From assembly GCF_000799565.1 (NCBI RefSeq), contig NZ_JUHB01000001.1:558001-622000 (forward strand): 64,000 nt of DNA, written 5' to 3'. Below the pieces are notes generated by a model. The model had not been told where the DNA came from and made no database searches. It saw only the letters and a list, made by a program, of their open reading frames with translations. Shown here piece by piece: positions 44,275 to 54,854 of this stretch. The first letter of the stretch is position 1, and each line of letters starts with the position of its first letter. The DNA comes from Cellulophaga sp. Hel_I_12 (lineage in GTDB: Bacteria; Bacteroidota; Bacteroidia; Flavobacteriales; Flavobacteriaceae). Both the position numbers and the translations under genes were made by a program.

Positions 44275-44901
44275 ATGATGAAAAGATGTAAAAAAGTAAA
44301 AGCGATTGGTACAATTGTAATAGTAACAAGTATGGTTTTCTTAAGCTCTTGTAGTAATAATGATACCGAACAAGTTATAAATAATACAGCGCTTAATCAA
44401 ACAGATAAAGATGCTCTTTTGTTCATGTTAGAGGAAGAAAAATTAGCGCGCGACACCTATGAATATTTAGATAATTTATGGTCAATAAACCAATTTGGTA
44501 ATATCAAAAACAGTGAGCAATCTCATATGAATGCTGTTGCCAATTTACTGACCCAAAGCAATGTTCCTTATGAGATATTGCCCTATGGTGAATTTATGAA
44601 TACAGAAATACAAAATCTATATGACCAATTTGTAGACGATGGATCAATTAGTATGAATAATGCCCTTACCATAGGCGCTACTATTGAAGATTTGGACATT
44701 CGTGATTTACAAGATTATATTGACCTTACCTCAAATGTTGCTTTACTATCAGTTTTCGAAAACTTACAATGTGGATCGCGCAATCATCTAAGAAGTTTCA
44801 TCTCTGTAATTGAAAATTTAGGAGGAAGTTATGTGCCACAATATATATCGCAAGAACAGTTTGATAATATCATAAACTCTGAAAAGGAACAATGTAATTA
44901 A
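44275..44901 (+). CDS. DUF2202 ferritin-like lipoprotein
   Basis: A lipobox (MVFLSSCSN) predicts lipid anchoring. The mature protein is a DUF2202 domain, a four-helix ferritin-like bundle. The first iron-type helix is LLFMLEEEKLARDTYEYL, the second has NSEQSHMNAVANLL (ExxH), and the later helices have FENLQCGSRNHLRSF. Function is not established; metal binding is plausible because the E and H residues are kept. The propeller gene follows 37 bases later and likely shares the transcript. ATG at 44278 is an alternative start. Confidence 0.85.
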   Translation: MMKRCKKVKAIGTIVIVTSMVFLSSCSNNDTEQVINNTALNQTDKDALLFMLEEEKLARDTYEYLDNLWSINQFGNIKNSEQSHMNAVANLLTQSNVPYEILPYGEFMNTEIQNLYDQFVDDGSISMNNALTIGATIEDLDIRDLQDYIDLTSNVALLSVFENLQCGSRNHLRSFISVIENLGGSYVPQYISQEQFDNIINSEKEQCN

Positions 44902-44938
44902 CCCTAACCTCGTTTAAACATATTTTAAAACCGAATAA

Positions 44939-46267
44939 ATGAAACTAAACATCACTTTTGCTTTCCTTATAACTTTTACTCTATCAAGCTGTAATTCATC
45001 AGCACAAGAACCGTTTACAATAGAAATAGAACCATTTTCAATTAACGAAGCTCCTGGGATTCAATCCTACTCATTGGGAAAAACTAGTGATGGTAAATGG
45101 TTAATACTAGGTGGTCGTATAGATGGCTTGCATAAACGAAGACCGTTTGAAGCTTTTTTAAAAAAAGAAAATAACACCTCAGTATTTGTAATAGATCCTA
45201 TTGGTAATAAAACTTGGGAAACAGATTTAAGTGTTCTACCAACTTCTATTTTTGAACAATTGCAGTCTACCAATCAGGAGTTTCATCAAAGAGCTAACTC
45301 GCTCTATGTGATAGGTGGCTATGGCTATAGTGAAACTAAAGCTAATCATATCACATATCCATATTTAACAGCTATAGATATTGATGGCCTCGTAAAAGCC
45401 ATTATAAACAAATCGAATATTTCTAGTTTCTTTAGGCAGATATCAGACTCAAATATGGCAGTAACAGGTGGACAACTTGGATTATTGAATGACACTTTTT
45501 ACTTGTGTGGCGGTCAATACTTTGAAGGCAGATATAATCCAATGGGACCAAATCACGGTCCTGGGTTTACTCAAGAGTATACCAATGAAATTAGAAAATT
45601 TAAAATAATAGATGATGGTGTTGATTTATCGATCAGTAACTACGCTGCGAAAAAAGACTCTCAAAATCTTCATAGAAGAGATTATAATATGGTACCACAG
45701 ATTTTTCCGGATGCAACACCAGGTTTTACGATGTTTAGCGGAGTTTTTCAATATGACGCTAATGTTCCGTGGCTAAATACTGTAAATGTTACAGAATCTG
45801 GTTTTGAGGTTAATAATGATTTTAATCAATACTTAAGTCAATATCACAGTGCTAAAGTGCCAATTTATAATGCAGAAACCAACAACATGATGACTGTTTT
45901 CTTTGGTGGGTTAAGTCAGTATCAATTCAATGAAGATGGTGAATTGGTTAAAGATGATGAAGTACCTTTTGTAAAAACCATAAGCTTGGTTGTCAGGCAC
46001 AAAGACGGTTCGATGGAAGAAAAGGATCTGGGTGTAAAGATGCCTGCTTTTTTAGGATCTGGAGCTGAATTTATTCCCTTGTCAGACAAAACAATCTATT
46101 TAGAAAATGATATTCTAAATTTTACTGTTTTAAAAGAAGAAAAAACCTTAATTGGTTACATATATGGAGGTATAGAAAGTTCTGAAGAAAACATTTTTTT
46201 TAAAAATAATGGTACTCAAAGCGTTGCAAGTAATCAAGCCTTTAAAGTTTTCATCTTAAAGCATTAG
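44939..46267 (+). CDS. Kelch-like beta-propeller lipoprotein
   Basis: A lipobox (FTLSSCNSS) is followed by a domain with repeated strand-GG elements: LILGGRIDG, YVIGGYGYSE, YLCGGQYFEGRY, VFFGGLSQY, YIYGGIES. The spacing suggests a kelch-type propeller of five or six blades, though no blade is a perfect match. It is probably at the outer membrane and could bind protein or sugar. It pairs with the DUF2202 lipoprotein upstream. Confidence 0.65.
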   Translation: MKLNITFAFLITFTLSSCNSSAQEPFTIEIEPFSINEAPGIQSYSLGKTSDGKWLILGGRIDGLHKRRPFEAFLKKENNTSVFVIDPIGNKTWETDLSVLPTSIFEQLQSTNQEFHQRANSLYVIGGYGYSETKANHITYPYLTAIDIDGLVKAIINKSNISSFFRQISDSNMAVTGGQLGLLNDTFYLCGGQYFEGRYNPMGPNHGPGFTQEYTNEIRKFKIIDDGVDLSISNYAAKKDSQNLHRRDYNMVPQIFPDATPGFTMFSGVFQYDANVPWLNTVNVTESGFEVNNDFNQYLSQYHSAKVPIYNAETNNMMTVFFGGLSQYQFNEDGELVKDDEVPFVKTISLVVRHKDGSMEEKDLGVKMPAFLGSGAEFIPLSDKTIYLENDILNFTVLKEEKTLIGYIYGGIESSEENIFFKNNGTQSVASNQAFKVFILKH

Positions 46268-46599
46268 TCATATTTCTTCAAAAACAAGTGTATAAAAATT
46301 TGTTTGCCGCTTCAAAGAACCATAAAAGAGCGTTTAATAGACAAATAATAAGAAATTATAGTATGATTCTTTTAAGATTCTCAAAGATACAAGCTGACAA
46401 TTTCTGCCAGCGATTTTTGATTGGTTGGTTTGAAAAAACATTCATTTTTTAAAGGGTCTTTTCTATACTCTTTATGCTACACACCCAATACGATAAAAGG
46501 TTTATGATATATATTCACTTCTATTCAAAACATATATTCATGCACTTTTAATAATGGTTAGCAGTTTGGAGTTAGAAAAGAGCAAAGTTGATTTCTTAT
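46268..46599. other. Gap without recognised content
   Basis: AT-rich sequence with no ORF, hairpin or repeat that I can support; it leads into repeat copy B. Confidence 0.5.
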
Positions 46600-46965
46600 C
46601 CATTCCACACACATTGACTCATAAGATTTTTATTGTTTTTAAAAGTGTTTATGAAACTCGCATAAGGGTCGGTTTACTTCACCTTGTGGAAGAAACATTT
46701 TAAAATAAATTTTTTAAAGAAACTTTAGAAACAACTTTGCCCGTGCGTCAACCTGCTCAAAAAAGAAAGATTCTCATCTCTTTTTTATGTCGTACCCAAA
46801 GCTCAATTTACCCTTCGACTATGCTCAGGACAGGCTCCACGCGAAACATTATAGTACATTTTGCATATTGGTTTAGCCAGTGGCTGAAGCAATAATCAAG
46901 AAGGATGGCGCGTTTGCGAAATTCTACAGAAGTTTAATCCAAGTAGCTTTAATGCTCAACTAAAA
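46600..46965. repeat. Dispersed intergenic repeat, copy B (diverged left part)
   Basis: The right half, from AACAACTTTGCC through TTCGACTATGCTCAGGACAG to CCAGTGGCTGAAGCAATAAT, matches copy A closely. The left half is shortened and diverged. The hairpin loop region is changed (AAAGATTCTCATCTCTTTTT) but can still form a weak stem. Confidence 0.75.
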
Positions 46966-47006
46966 GAAAACGACACCAAAACCATTCTCATAATTTTAAT
47001 ATATAG

Positions 47007-47297
47007 TTATAAAGTAGTATCATAGTCCATACTTTGATTCAGTACACGAACAATCAAAATATCAATATCTGTAGCTAAATAAAAAATAGTATGAGATTTA
47101 TAAGAAAACCTTTTTAATGAGAATACAAATTCTGAAGCATCGCGTCCAAGATTGATGTTATCGGATAAAACTTGAAAGATATCGTGTATTCCAAATAAAT
47201 ATTCTTGCGCCTGTTTCAATCCAAACCTTTCAATTCCATATTCGTACATTTTTGTAAGATCACTTTCGGCCTTTCCAGATACTTTATAAACGCCCAT
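47007..47297 (-). CDS. parE: ParE-type toxin (RelE/ParE family)
   Basis: A 96-residue toxin of the ParE fold, with the N-terminal helix KAESDLTKMYEYGIERFG and a C-terminal strand pair (SHTIFYLATDIDILIVRVLN). Family members poison DNA gyrase. Its start overlaps the antitoxin gene by 14 bases, the usual arrangement. It is placed between two copies of the dispersed repeat. Confidence 0.9.
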   Translation of the reverse strand: MGVYKVSGKAESDLTKMYEYGIERFGLKQAQEYLFGIHDIFQVLSDNINLGRDASEFVFSLKRFSYKSHTIFYLATDIDILIVRVLNQSMDYDTTL

Positions 47298-47541
47298 CTG
47301 CTCTCATACGTTCTTCAACTTCTTTCATAATATCTGGAACAGATTTATTGCGAATACCGCTTTCCATACCTTCTGTTATGGCTGCTTTTAGTGCGGAAAA
47401 TTTAGCATTTTTTGCCTGATCCTGTCTTACTAAATCACGAAGATATTCACTATCATTAGTAAATTCACCAATTGTAATTCGTGATTTTATCCATTTATCT
47501 TGTTTTTCAGTAAATGTTATTGTTTTTCTAATGGTAGACAT
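47284..47541 (-). CDS. parD: ParD-type antitoxin
   Basis: An 85-residue antitoxin with the ribbon-helix-helix start MSTIRKTITFTEKQDKWI, followed by GEFTNDSEYLRDLVRQD typical of ParD. The C-terminal part should bind ParE. I start at MSTIRK, since an ATG eight codons earlier would add a short hydrophilic extension before the ribbon strand. As a DNA-binding protein it probably represses the pair. Confidence 0.9.
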   Translation of the reverse strand: MSTIRKTITFTEKQDKWIKSRITIGEFTNDSEYLRDLVRQDQAKNAKFSALKAAITEGMESGIRNKSVPDIMKEVEERMRADGRL

Positions 47542-47640
47542 GCGTATTTTTGTTTTAATAATCATACTATTGGTGCAATTTAATGTATTCGATTGAATAT
47601 TACAAAAAAATAGAGTGCTAATTTCATGTATTTAGTAACT

Positions 47641-47970
47641 ATTCCCATTCCATACACATTCCCACTTCGCTCCTATCGTCATCTCGACTTCACTCGATAC
47701 AGGCTAGCATAAAAAGTATTTATTTACAATGTTAATATTGTTTTAAAGGAGTTCATGCACCTCGCAAACTCGATGTCATTAACATGGCAGAAGAAACTTT
47801 TAGAATAAATATTTTTAAGAAACTTTTGTAACAACTTTGCCAGCGCATCAACCCGCTCAAAAAACTAAAGGTCTACCAGACCTTTCATTGTTATACCACC
47901 CAAAGCTCAAGGTACCCTTCGACTATGCTCAGGACACGCTCCACGCAGAACATTATAGCATAAATGATAA
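47641..47970. repeat. Dispersed intergenic repeat, copy C (right end missing)
   Basis: From GGCTAGCATAAAAAGTATTT to GCTCAAGGTACCCTTCGAC it follows copies A and D. It carries the perfect hairpin AAAGGTCT-ACC-AGACCTTT at 47867-47885. It stops after ACATTATAGCATAAATGATA and lacks the CCAGTGGCTGAAG part. That end resembles the start of the module at 33.69 kb. Confidence 0.75.
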
Positions 47971-48066
47971 CAACTAACAATCCATGAACTAAAATTTTAT
48001 GAGTCCGAATTAAACATCTAGGTTCAATTTTACCTACTAAACTCGCTTTAAAAAAATTTATGAAAC

Positions 48067-48078
48067 TGATAATTATCA
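48067..48078. promoter_or_regulatory. 12-bp palindrome upstream of an outer-membrane protein gene
   Basis: TGATAATTATCA is a perfect palindrome about 60 bases before the ATG of the barrel gene. It resembles but does not equal a Fur box. It is a possible regulator site. Confidence 0.25.
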
Positions 48079-48138
48079 TTCCTACACATATTTTCATGGC
48101 CTAAATTTATAAAGTGTTTAATGCTAAATAGTTAAATC

Positions 48139-48711
48139 ATGAAAAATTCAAAAATTTTAATTTTAACGCTTTTAATGGTATGGATGAGCGGAGTACTGTT
48201 TTCACAGGAAAAATGGTCTCTTGAAGTGCGGCCTGGAGTTAACATACCAACGTCGGATTTTGGGGATTCAAATATCAAAACAGGATTTGGTTTTGAGTCC
48301 GCCATAGGCTACCGCTTTATGGAGCATTTAGGAGCTTATGTAGGTTGGGGTTACAATAACTTTAAACTTGAGGATTCTAATTTTGATTTTGATGAAACAG
48401 GATATACTTTTGGATTTCAGTTCGTACATTCTTTAGGAACTTCTGAAAAACTATCGTATCTAGTAAGAGCTGGTGGAATTTATAATCATATTGAACTCGA
48501 AAACAACGATGGCGACATTGTTGAAGATTCTGGTCATGGTCTTGGTTGGGAACTAGGAGCTGGAATTAATTACGCGCTAGGAAGTAACTGGCATTTAAGA
48601 CCACAAATAGGTTATCGTGCACTTTCCAGAGATCTTGAACTAGGAGAAATTACCTCAAATATTGATGTTAATTACTTTGTATTTGGCGTAGGCATTGCAA
48701 AAACGTTTTAA
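48139..48711 (+). CDS. Outer-membrane beta-barrel protein (porin/opacity-like)
   Basis: A signal peptide (about 23 residues, ending GVLFSQ) is followed by eight or so alternating amphipathic strands (GFGFESAIGYRF, LGAYVGWGYNNF, YTFGFQFVHSL and others) and a terminal aromatic residue (IAKTF), as in OmpW/OmpX-type small barrels. Ligand unknown. A DUF6544-like membrane gene starts nine bases downstream. Confidence 0.85.
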   Translation: MKNSKILILTLLMVWMSGVLFSQEKWSLEVRPGVNIPTSDFGDSNIKTGFGFESAIGYRFMEHLGAYVGWGYNNFKLEDSNFDFDETGYTFGFQFVHSLGTSEKLSYLVRAGGIYNHIELENNDGDIVEDSGHGLGWELGAGINYALGSNWHLRPQIGYRALSRDLELGEITSNIDVNYFVFGVGIAKTF

Positions 48712-48720
48712 AACTGAATA

Positions 48721-49818
48721 ATGAAATTTGCCTTTTCTTTTATCCTATTACTACATGGACTTATCCATCTGATTGGATTTGTAAAAGCATTTCAATTTGC
48801 ATCAATAAATCAATTAACCCAAAGCATTTCAAAACCTATTGGAATACTTTGGTTGTTAACTTTTATTCTATTAGTAGTAGGTGCTATATCGTTTATATTG
48901 AAAAAAGATTGGTGGTTTTTTGTCGTCATTATTGCTGTGGTTCTCTCACAAATAGTAATCGTAATGTCTTGGAAGGATGCAAAATTTGGCACTATGCCTA
49001 ATGTGATTATTCTTTTGGTCAGTATTTCGGCTTTTGGCAATTATCATTTCAATGTAATGATTAAAAAAGAGGTACATGCAGTTATGGCGAACAGTTCAAA
49101 TAATCCGACTATAATTTCCAAAGAAGATTATAATCATTTGCCAGAAATTGTTCAAAAATGGTTGAATACATCCGGAGTTGTTGGAAAACAAAAAGTGGTT
49201 TCTGTGAGATTAAAACAAACCGGAGAAATGCGTACCAAACCAGATGCAAGTTGGATGCCTTTTAAGGCTACACAATATTATAATATTGAACACCCAAGTT
49301 TTATTTGGTGTACCGAAGTAGAGGCGTTTTCAAACATAAAAATGATTGGTCGTGATAAGTTTAATCATGGTAAAGGTTCGATGCTTATAAAATTAGCTTC
49401 TTTAATTCCAGTTGTAGATGAATCCGATAATGAACAAATTAACTCAGGTACCATGCTTCGGTTTTTAGGAGAGGTTTGTTGGTTTCCTTCTGGTGCTTCA
49501 AATGATTATATCACTTGGGAAACCATCGATTCAACATCTGCTAAGGCAACCTTTAAGATGAATCAAAAGAGTGTTTCAGGTGTTTTTAAATTTAATTTAA
49601 ATGGAGATATAGTTTCTTTCGAAGCAGACCGCTATTATGGTGGAGGAAAAAATACTAAACTCGAAAAATGGGTTATTTCTGTTGAAGATTATAAAGTTTT
49701 TGAGGGAATTAAAATCCCTTATAAATGCCGTGTAACATGGAAACTTAAAGAAGGTGATTTTAACTGGCTTAACCTTGAAATTGTTGACATGGAATATAAT
49801 ATTCATGAAATTTATTAA
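48721..49818 (+). CDS. Membrane protein with DUF6544/DUF6920-like C-terminal domain
   Basis: Three to four hydrophobic segments in the first 120 residues (VLLLHGLIHLIGF-like start, WLLTFILLVVGAISFIL, VVIIAVVLSQIVIV) precede a soluble domain of about 240 residues. That domain has LPEIVQKWLNTSGVVGKQ, TGEMRTKPDASWMPFKATQY and WGxxxE-like strands and ends GDFNWLNLEIVDMEYN. The domain matches the DUF6544 pattern, which has no known activity. It is co-transcribed with the barrel gene. Confidence 0.75.
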   Translation: MKFAFSFILLLHGLIHLIGFVKAFQFASINQLTQSISKPIGILWLLTFILLVVGAISFILKKDWWFFVVIIAVVLSQIVIVMSWKDAKFGTMPNVIILLVSISAFGNYHFNVMIKKEVHAVMANSSNNPTIISKEDYNHLPEIVQKWLNTSGVVGKQKVVSVRLKQTGEMRTKPDASWMPFKATQYYNIEHPSFIWCTEVEAFSNIKMIGRDKFNHGKGSMLIKLASLIPVVDESDNEQINSGTMLRFLGEVCWFPSGASNDYITWETIDSTSAKATFKMNQKSVSGVFKFNLNGDIVSFEADRYYGGGKNTKLEKWVISVEDYKVFEGIKIPYKCRVTWKLKEGDFNWLNLEIVDMEYNIHEIY

Positions 49819-49857
49819 CTATTAAAAATTCAACCCACAATAAAATGTGCAAAGCCA

Positions 49858-50400
49858 CACACATTTATTCATATGATTCTAATTGTCTTTTAATGTAATT
49901 TATGTATTTCCTTCGTCGATGTCACTTCCCTCCTATGGTTCGGCTCTGCTTACCACAGGCTAGTTGCAAAAAAAGTGTTTACGCACTCTACTCCTATTTG
50001 ATAATAAGGAGCTCGTGAACCCTAAAGGGTTTAATTCGCAAGGGTATTATTGTTTTAGCGGAGCTCATGATTTCTACGAAATTCATTCGCATTGTAGAAG
50101 AAACTTTTTGCCTAAATTTTTTCAATAAACTGTAGTAACAACTTTGCCAGCGCATCAACCCGCTCAAAAAACTAAAGGTCTACCAGACCTTTCATTGTTA
50201 TACCACCCAAAGCTCAAGGTACCCTTCGACTGCCTCAGGACAGACTCCACATAGAATATTTTAGTGCATTTTGCATTAGTAATTCAGCCAGTGGCTGAAG
50301 AACTGATCAAGAAAGCTGCTGCGCTGGCATAATTCCAACAAAGATTAATCCAAGTAGCTATAATGTAGTGTTAGGCAAAATATCCCAGAAACATTCTTTT
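49858..50400. repeat. Dispersed intergenic repeat, copy D (full length)
   Basis: Full-length partner of copy A, sharing all landmarks. The hairpin AAAGGTCT-ACC-AGACCTTT lies at 50174-50192. The core reads TTCGACTGCCTCAGGACAGA, with a small deletion compared with the other copies. Confidence 0.85.
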
Positions 50401-50485
50401 TAGTAAAATATAGGTAAAAGCTGTTTTAATAGAATGCCTTGCATACTGGTAAACCTATATGCAAGGTATTTTTTAAGGTGATCTG

Positions 50486-52435
50486 TTAGCGCGCCATATA
50501 CGAAGTAAGTGCAGCGTCTCCTGTTTGATAATACACCTGTCCGGTAATATCGTCAACGGCATATAAGGGCTCACGGTCCGTACCAAGATTAATTGTACCC
50601 GCTACTTTACCCGTAGTTTTACTAACTTTTAGCAATACAATGTCTTTTTCTTGTTTTGACATGATGAACATAAAGTCCCTACCTTGTTTAGTGGCTTTGA
50701 GTCGGGCATTCGCCTTTCTAAAGGCAGCACCAGCATAACTTGAAGCGGCATTTCCCAAATCCCCGTAGGCCTTGCCTATTTGAGCTACCAGTTCTCCTGC
50801 TACTTCGTCTTTTTGACGTAGGTCATTTTCGGCTGCGGCCATGGTACCTGCAACATAGTACGAGGCGGCCCCAATATAGGCAGCCCGCACCGATGAAGCA
50901 TACAGCAATGCACGTTTCCAACCAGCTTCTTTCGGTGCGGCATAATATTCTTGATAGACCAGAGCCCCATCAAAATTAAATTTGGCAACATTCTGATCGG
51001 AGTGTATAAAAATACCATCCTCCAAAATTTCCAGATTCGAAGGGGATTCCTTGCCTTCAAATCGAAGTGCTACTTGTGAAAAATCACTGACCTGACCATT
51101 TGACTTATCCACAACTTTTAAAAGTCCGGAACTATAATCAAAAGCATAGATTTTATCTTGATGTGCAGCGGTAAGTCTAGGGCTGGTTTGAATACTTTTT
51201 TCCCACTTTAGCGCACCCGTATTAGGATCTAAAATGTTCATCGATTCGGTCGTAATATAGAGGATTGAATTTGCTAGTGGCACAATCCCAACGACTGTAC
51301 CATCTACTCTAACAGGTTTTTCAAAGGTAATGGCCCCAAGGCTTGGGTCTAAATAATTGAGAAAATCTTTATTGGCAGTTCGTGATACCAGCAAAATACC
51401 ATCACCAGAATCTAAATAATCATACACGCCACCTTTGATGGCGATACCATTGCCCTTTTTCCCCCAAAGTCCTTCACGGGTCTTATAGTCAAATAGGTTT
51501 ATTTTTGTTCTATTCCCGTCATCGGGCAACACAAGCATTCCATTATCTAAAAAATTAACCTGGCTGAGCGCTCCATTTACCGTTAATTCTTCGCTCCATA
51601 CCAAACTTCCGTCATTGATATTATAGGCGTTATAGTGATTGGTATAGTTCATAGTGGTAGTACCAGAGGATGTGGTCATGCCACCTTGTCGTTCTTTCTG
51701 TGACGCCAAATAGAAGACATCACTGCCTTCGGGCTGGTAATAGTTTAGTTGTATATCCATATCTTTAGATACATGCTCTGCAGCCTGCTTTAATAAGGCC
51801 CCAAATTTCCCCATTTTATCGATTTGCTCCGCTTCCCTAGAGTTCGTTTTCTTCCAAAGTACATCTCCGGTATCGGTATTAAGTTTGTAGTTGTTGAACA
51901 AGGTTACGATGAGTAGTTCTTGGTTGTCAAGTTCATTGGCAGCAACGATACGACCAAATTTCTCATTCATAGACCATGACAAACTAGCATCTGACATTCT
52001 TACGGAAACCATGAGCGGTTCTCCCTTGTAATCCGTTCCAGAAACAAGAATGGCATCTGAATTATACAATAAATGATAGCTATCCACCTTTTGAAGTCCG
52101 GCATTTTTAGAATTAAAGACTTCGTTGCCGCTAAACTGATCGATCAGATGTAAGCTTTGGTCTGTGGTTACCGAAAAAAACGGACTATTGGGAAGTTCTT
52201 CGAAAGCAGCTCTCTCCAAATTGCCAAAGGCTCTTTTTCCCCAACTAATATTACCTGTTTCGGTATCGATACCTAGCAATTCTTCTCTTGAACTAACGAT
52301 AAGGTTGCCCAATGAAGTAACTTCTTGCCATAAAATTTTAGTAGGTACCTCTTTATTCCATTTCATTTCTACCTGTGAAAAAGATAGTAATGGAAACACG
52401 ATCAATAATAAAAAAAGTGGTTTTATCTGGCTCAT
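50486..52435 (-). CDS. PQQ-like beta-propeller protein, exported
   Basis: A signal peptide (about 20 residues, LPLLSFSQ) is followed by propeller blades with the tryptophan-docking pattern: LGIDTETGNISWGKR, TDTGDVLWKK, NINDGSLVWSEE, LDPNTGALKWEKS. It has the BamB/quinoprotein-type fold but no quinone-binding residues that I can confirm. An alanine-rich helical segment (about 505-590, with SSVRAAYIGAASYYVAGTMA) interrupts the last blades. Probably a periplasmic scaffold protein. Confidence 0.85.
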   Translation of the reverse strand: MSQIKPLFLLLIVFPLLSFSQVEMKWNKEVPTKILWQEVTSLGNLIVSSREELLGIDTETGNISWGKRAFGNLERAAFEELPNSPFFSVTTDQSLHLIDQFSGNEVFNSKNAGLQKVDSYHLLYNSDAILVSGTDYKGEPLMVSVRMSDASLSWSMNEKFGRIVAANELDNQELLIVTLFNNYKLNTDTGDVLWKKTNSREAEQIDKMGKFGALLKQAAEHVSKDMDIQLNYYQPEGSDVFYLASQKERQGGMTTSSGTTTMNYTNHYNAYNINDGSLVWSEELTVNGALSQVNFLDNGMLVLPDDGNRTKINLFDYKTREGLWGKKGNGIAIKGGVYDYLDSGDGILLVSRTANKDFLNYLDPSLGAITFEKPVRVDGTVVGIVPLANSILYITTESMNILDPNTGALKWEKSIQTSPRLTAAHQDKIYAFDYSSGLLKVVDKSNGQVSDFSQVALRFEGKESPSNLEILEDGIFIHSDQNVAKFNFDGALVYQEYYAAPKEAGWKRALLYASSVRAAYIGAASYYVAGTMAAAENDLRQKDEVAGELVAQIGKAYGDLGNAASSYAGAAFRKANARLKATKQGRDFMFIMSKQEKDIVLLKVSKTTGKVAGTINLGTDREPLYAVDDITGQVYYQTGDAALTSYMAR

Positions 52436-52644
52436 ATTTTGGTTTTTAGTCTTTTTAGAACGTAGTACTTCCCTATTTAGTACAATCTATTCCGTATTAT
52501 CTGAGCCAAGACTCCAATCTTATAGACCTTTATGCCCAGGCCTGCAGCACCTAGCACCCTGTCGCTGTTTAAATTTTGTCATGCTAAAAAAACGTATCTT
52601 ACCCATTGTTCTGCGTGCATCCTAACCGCACCTAAATAACCTAA

Positions 52645-54678
<2,034 letters not shown>

Positions 54679-54854
54679 CGATCACAAAATAAATTTACTT
54701 ATTCATCCGTATAAATTACCATGGCACAACTACCCTGCTCTACTTTGTTCTTTTTTTAAAAGAATGTTTCTTTACAAGATTTTTATTGTTGAAAATAGAA
54801 GATTATGAACTTCGTAACAAGGCTCTGCTTCACGTTACTTTATAGCATTTTTTG

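Noticed and set aside
39797-50400. Repeats as att sites of an integrated element
   Set aside because: More than two copies exist, all diverged, and there is no integrase or tRNA gene at the borders.
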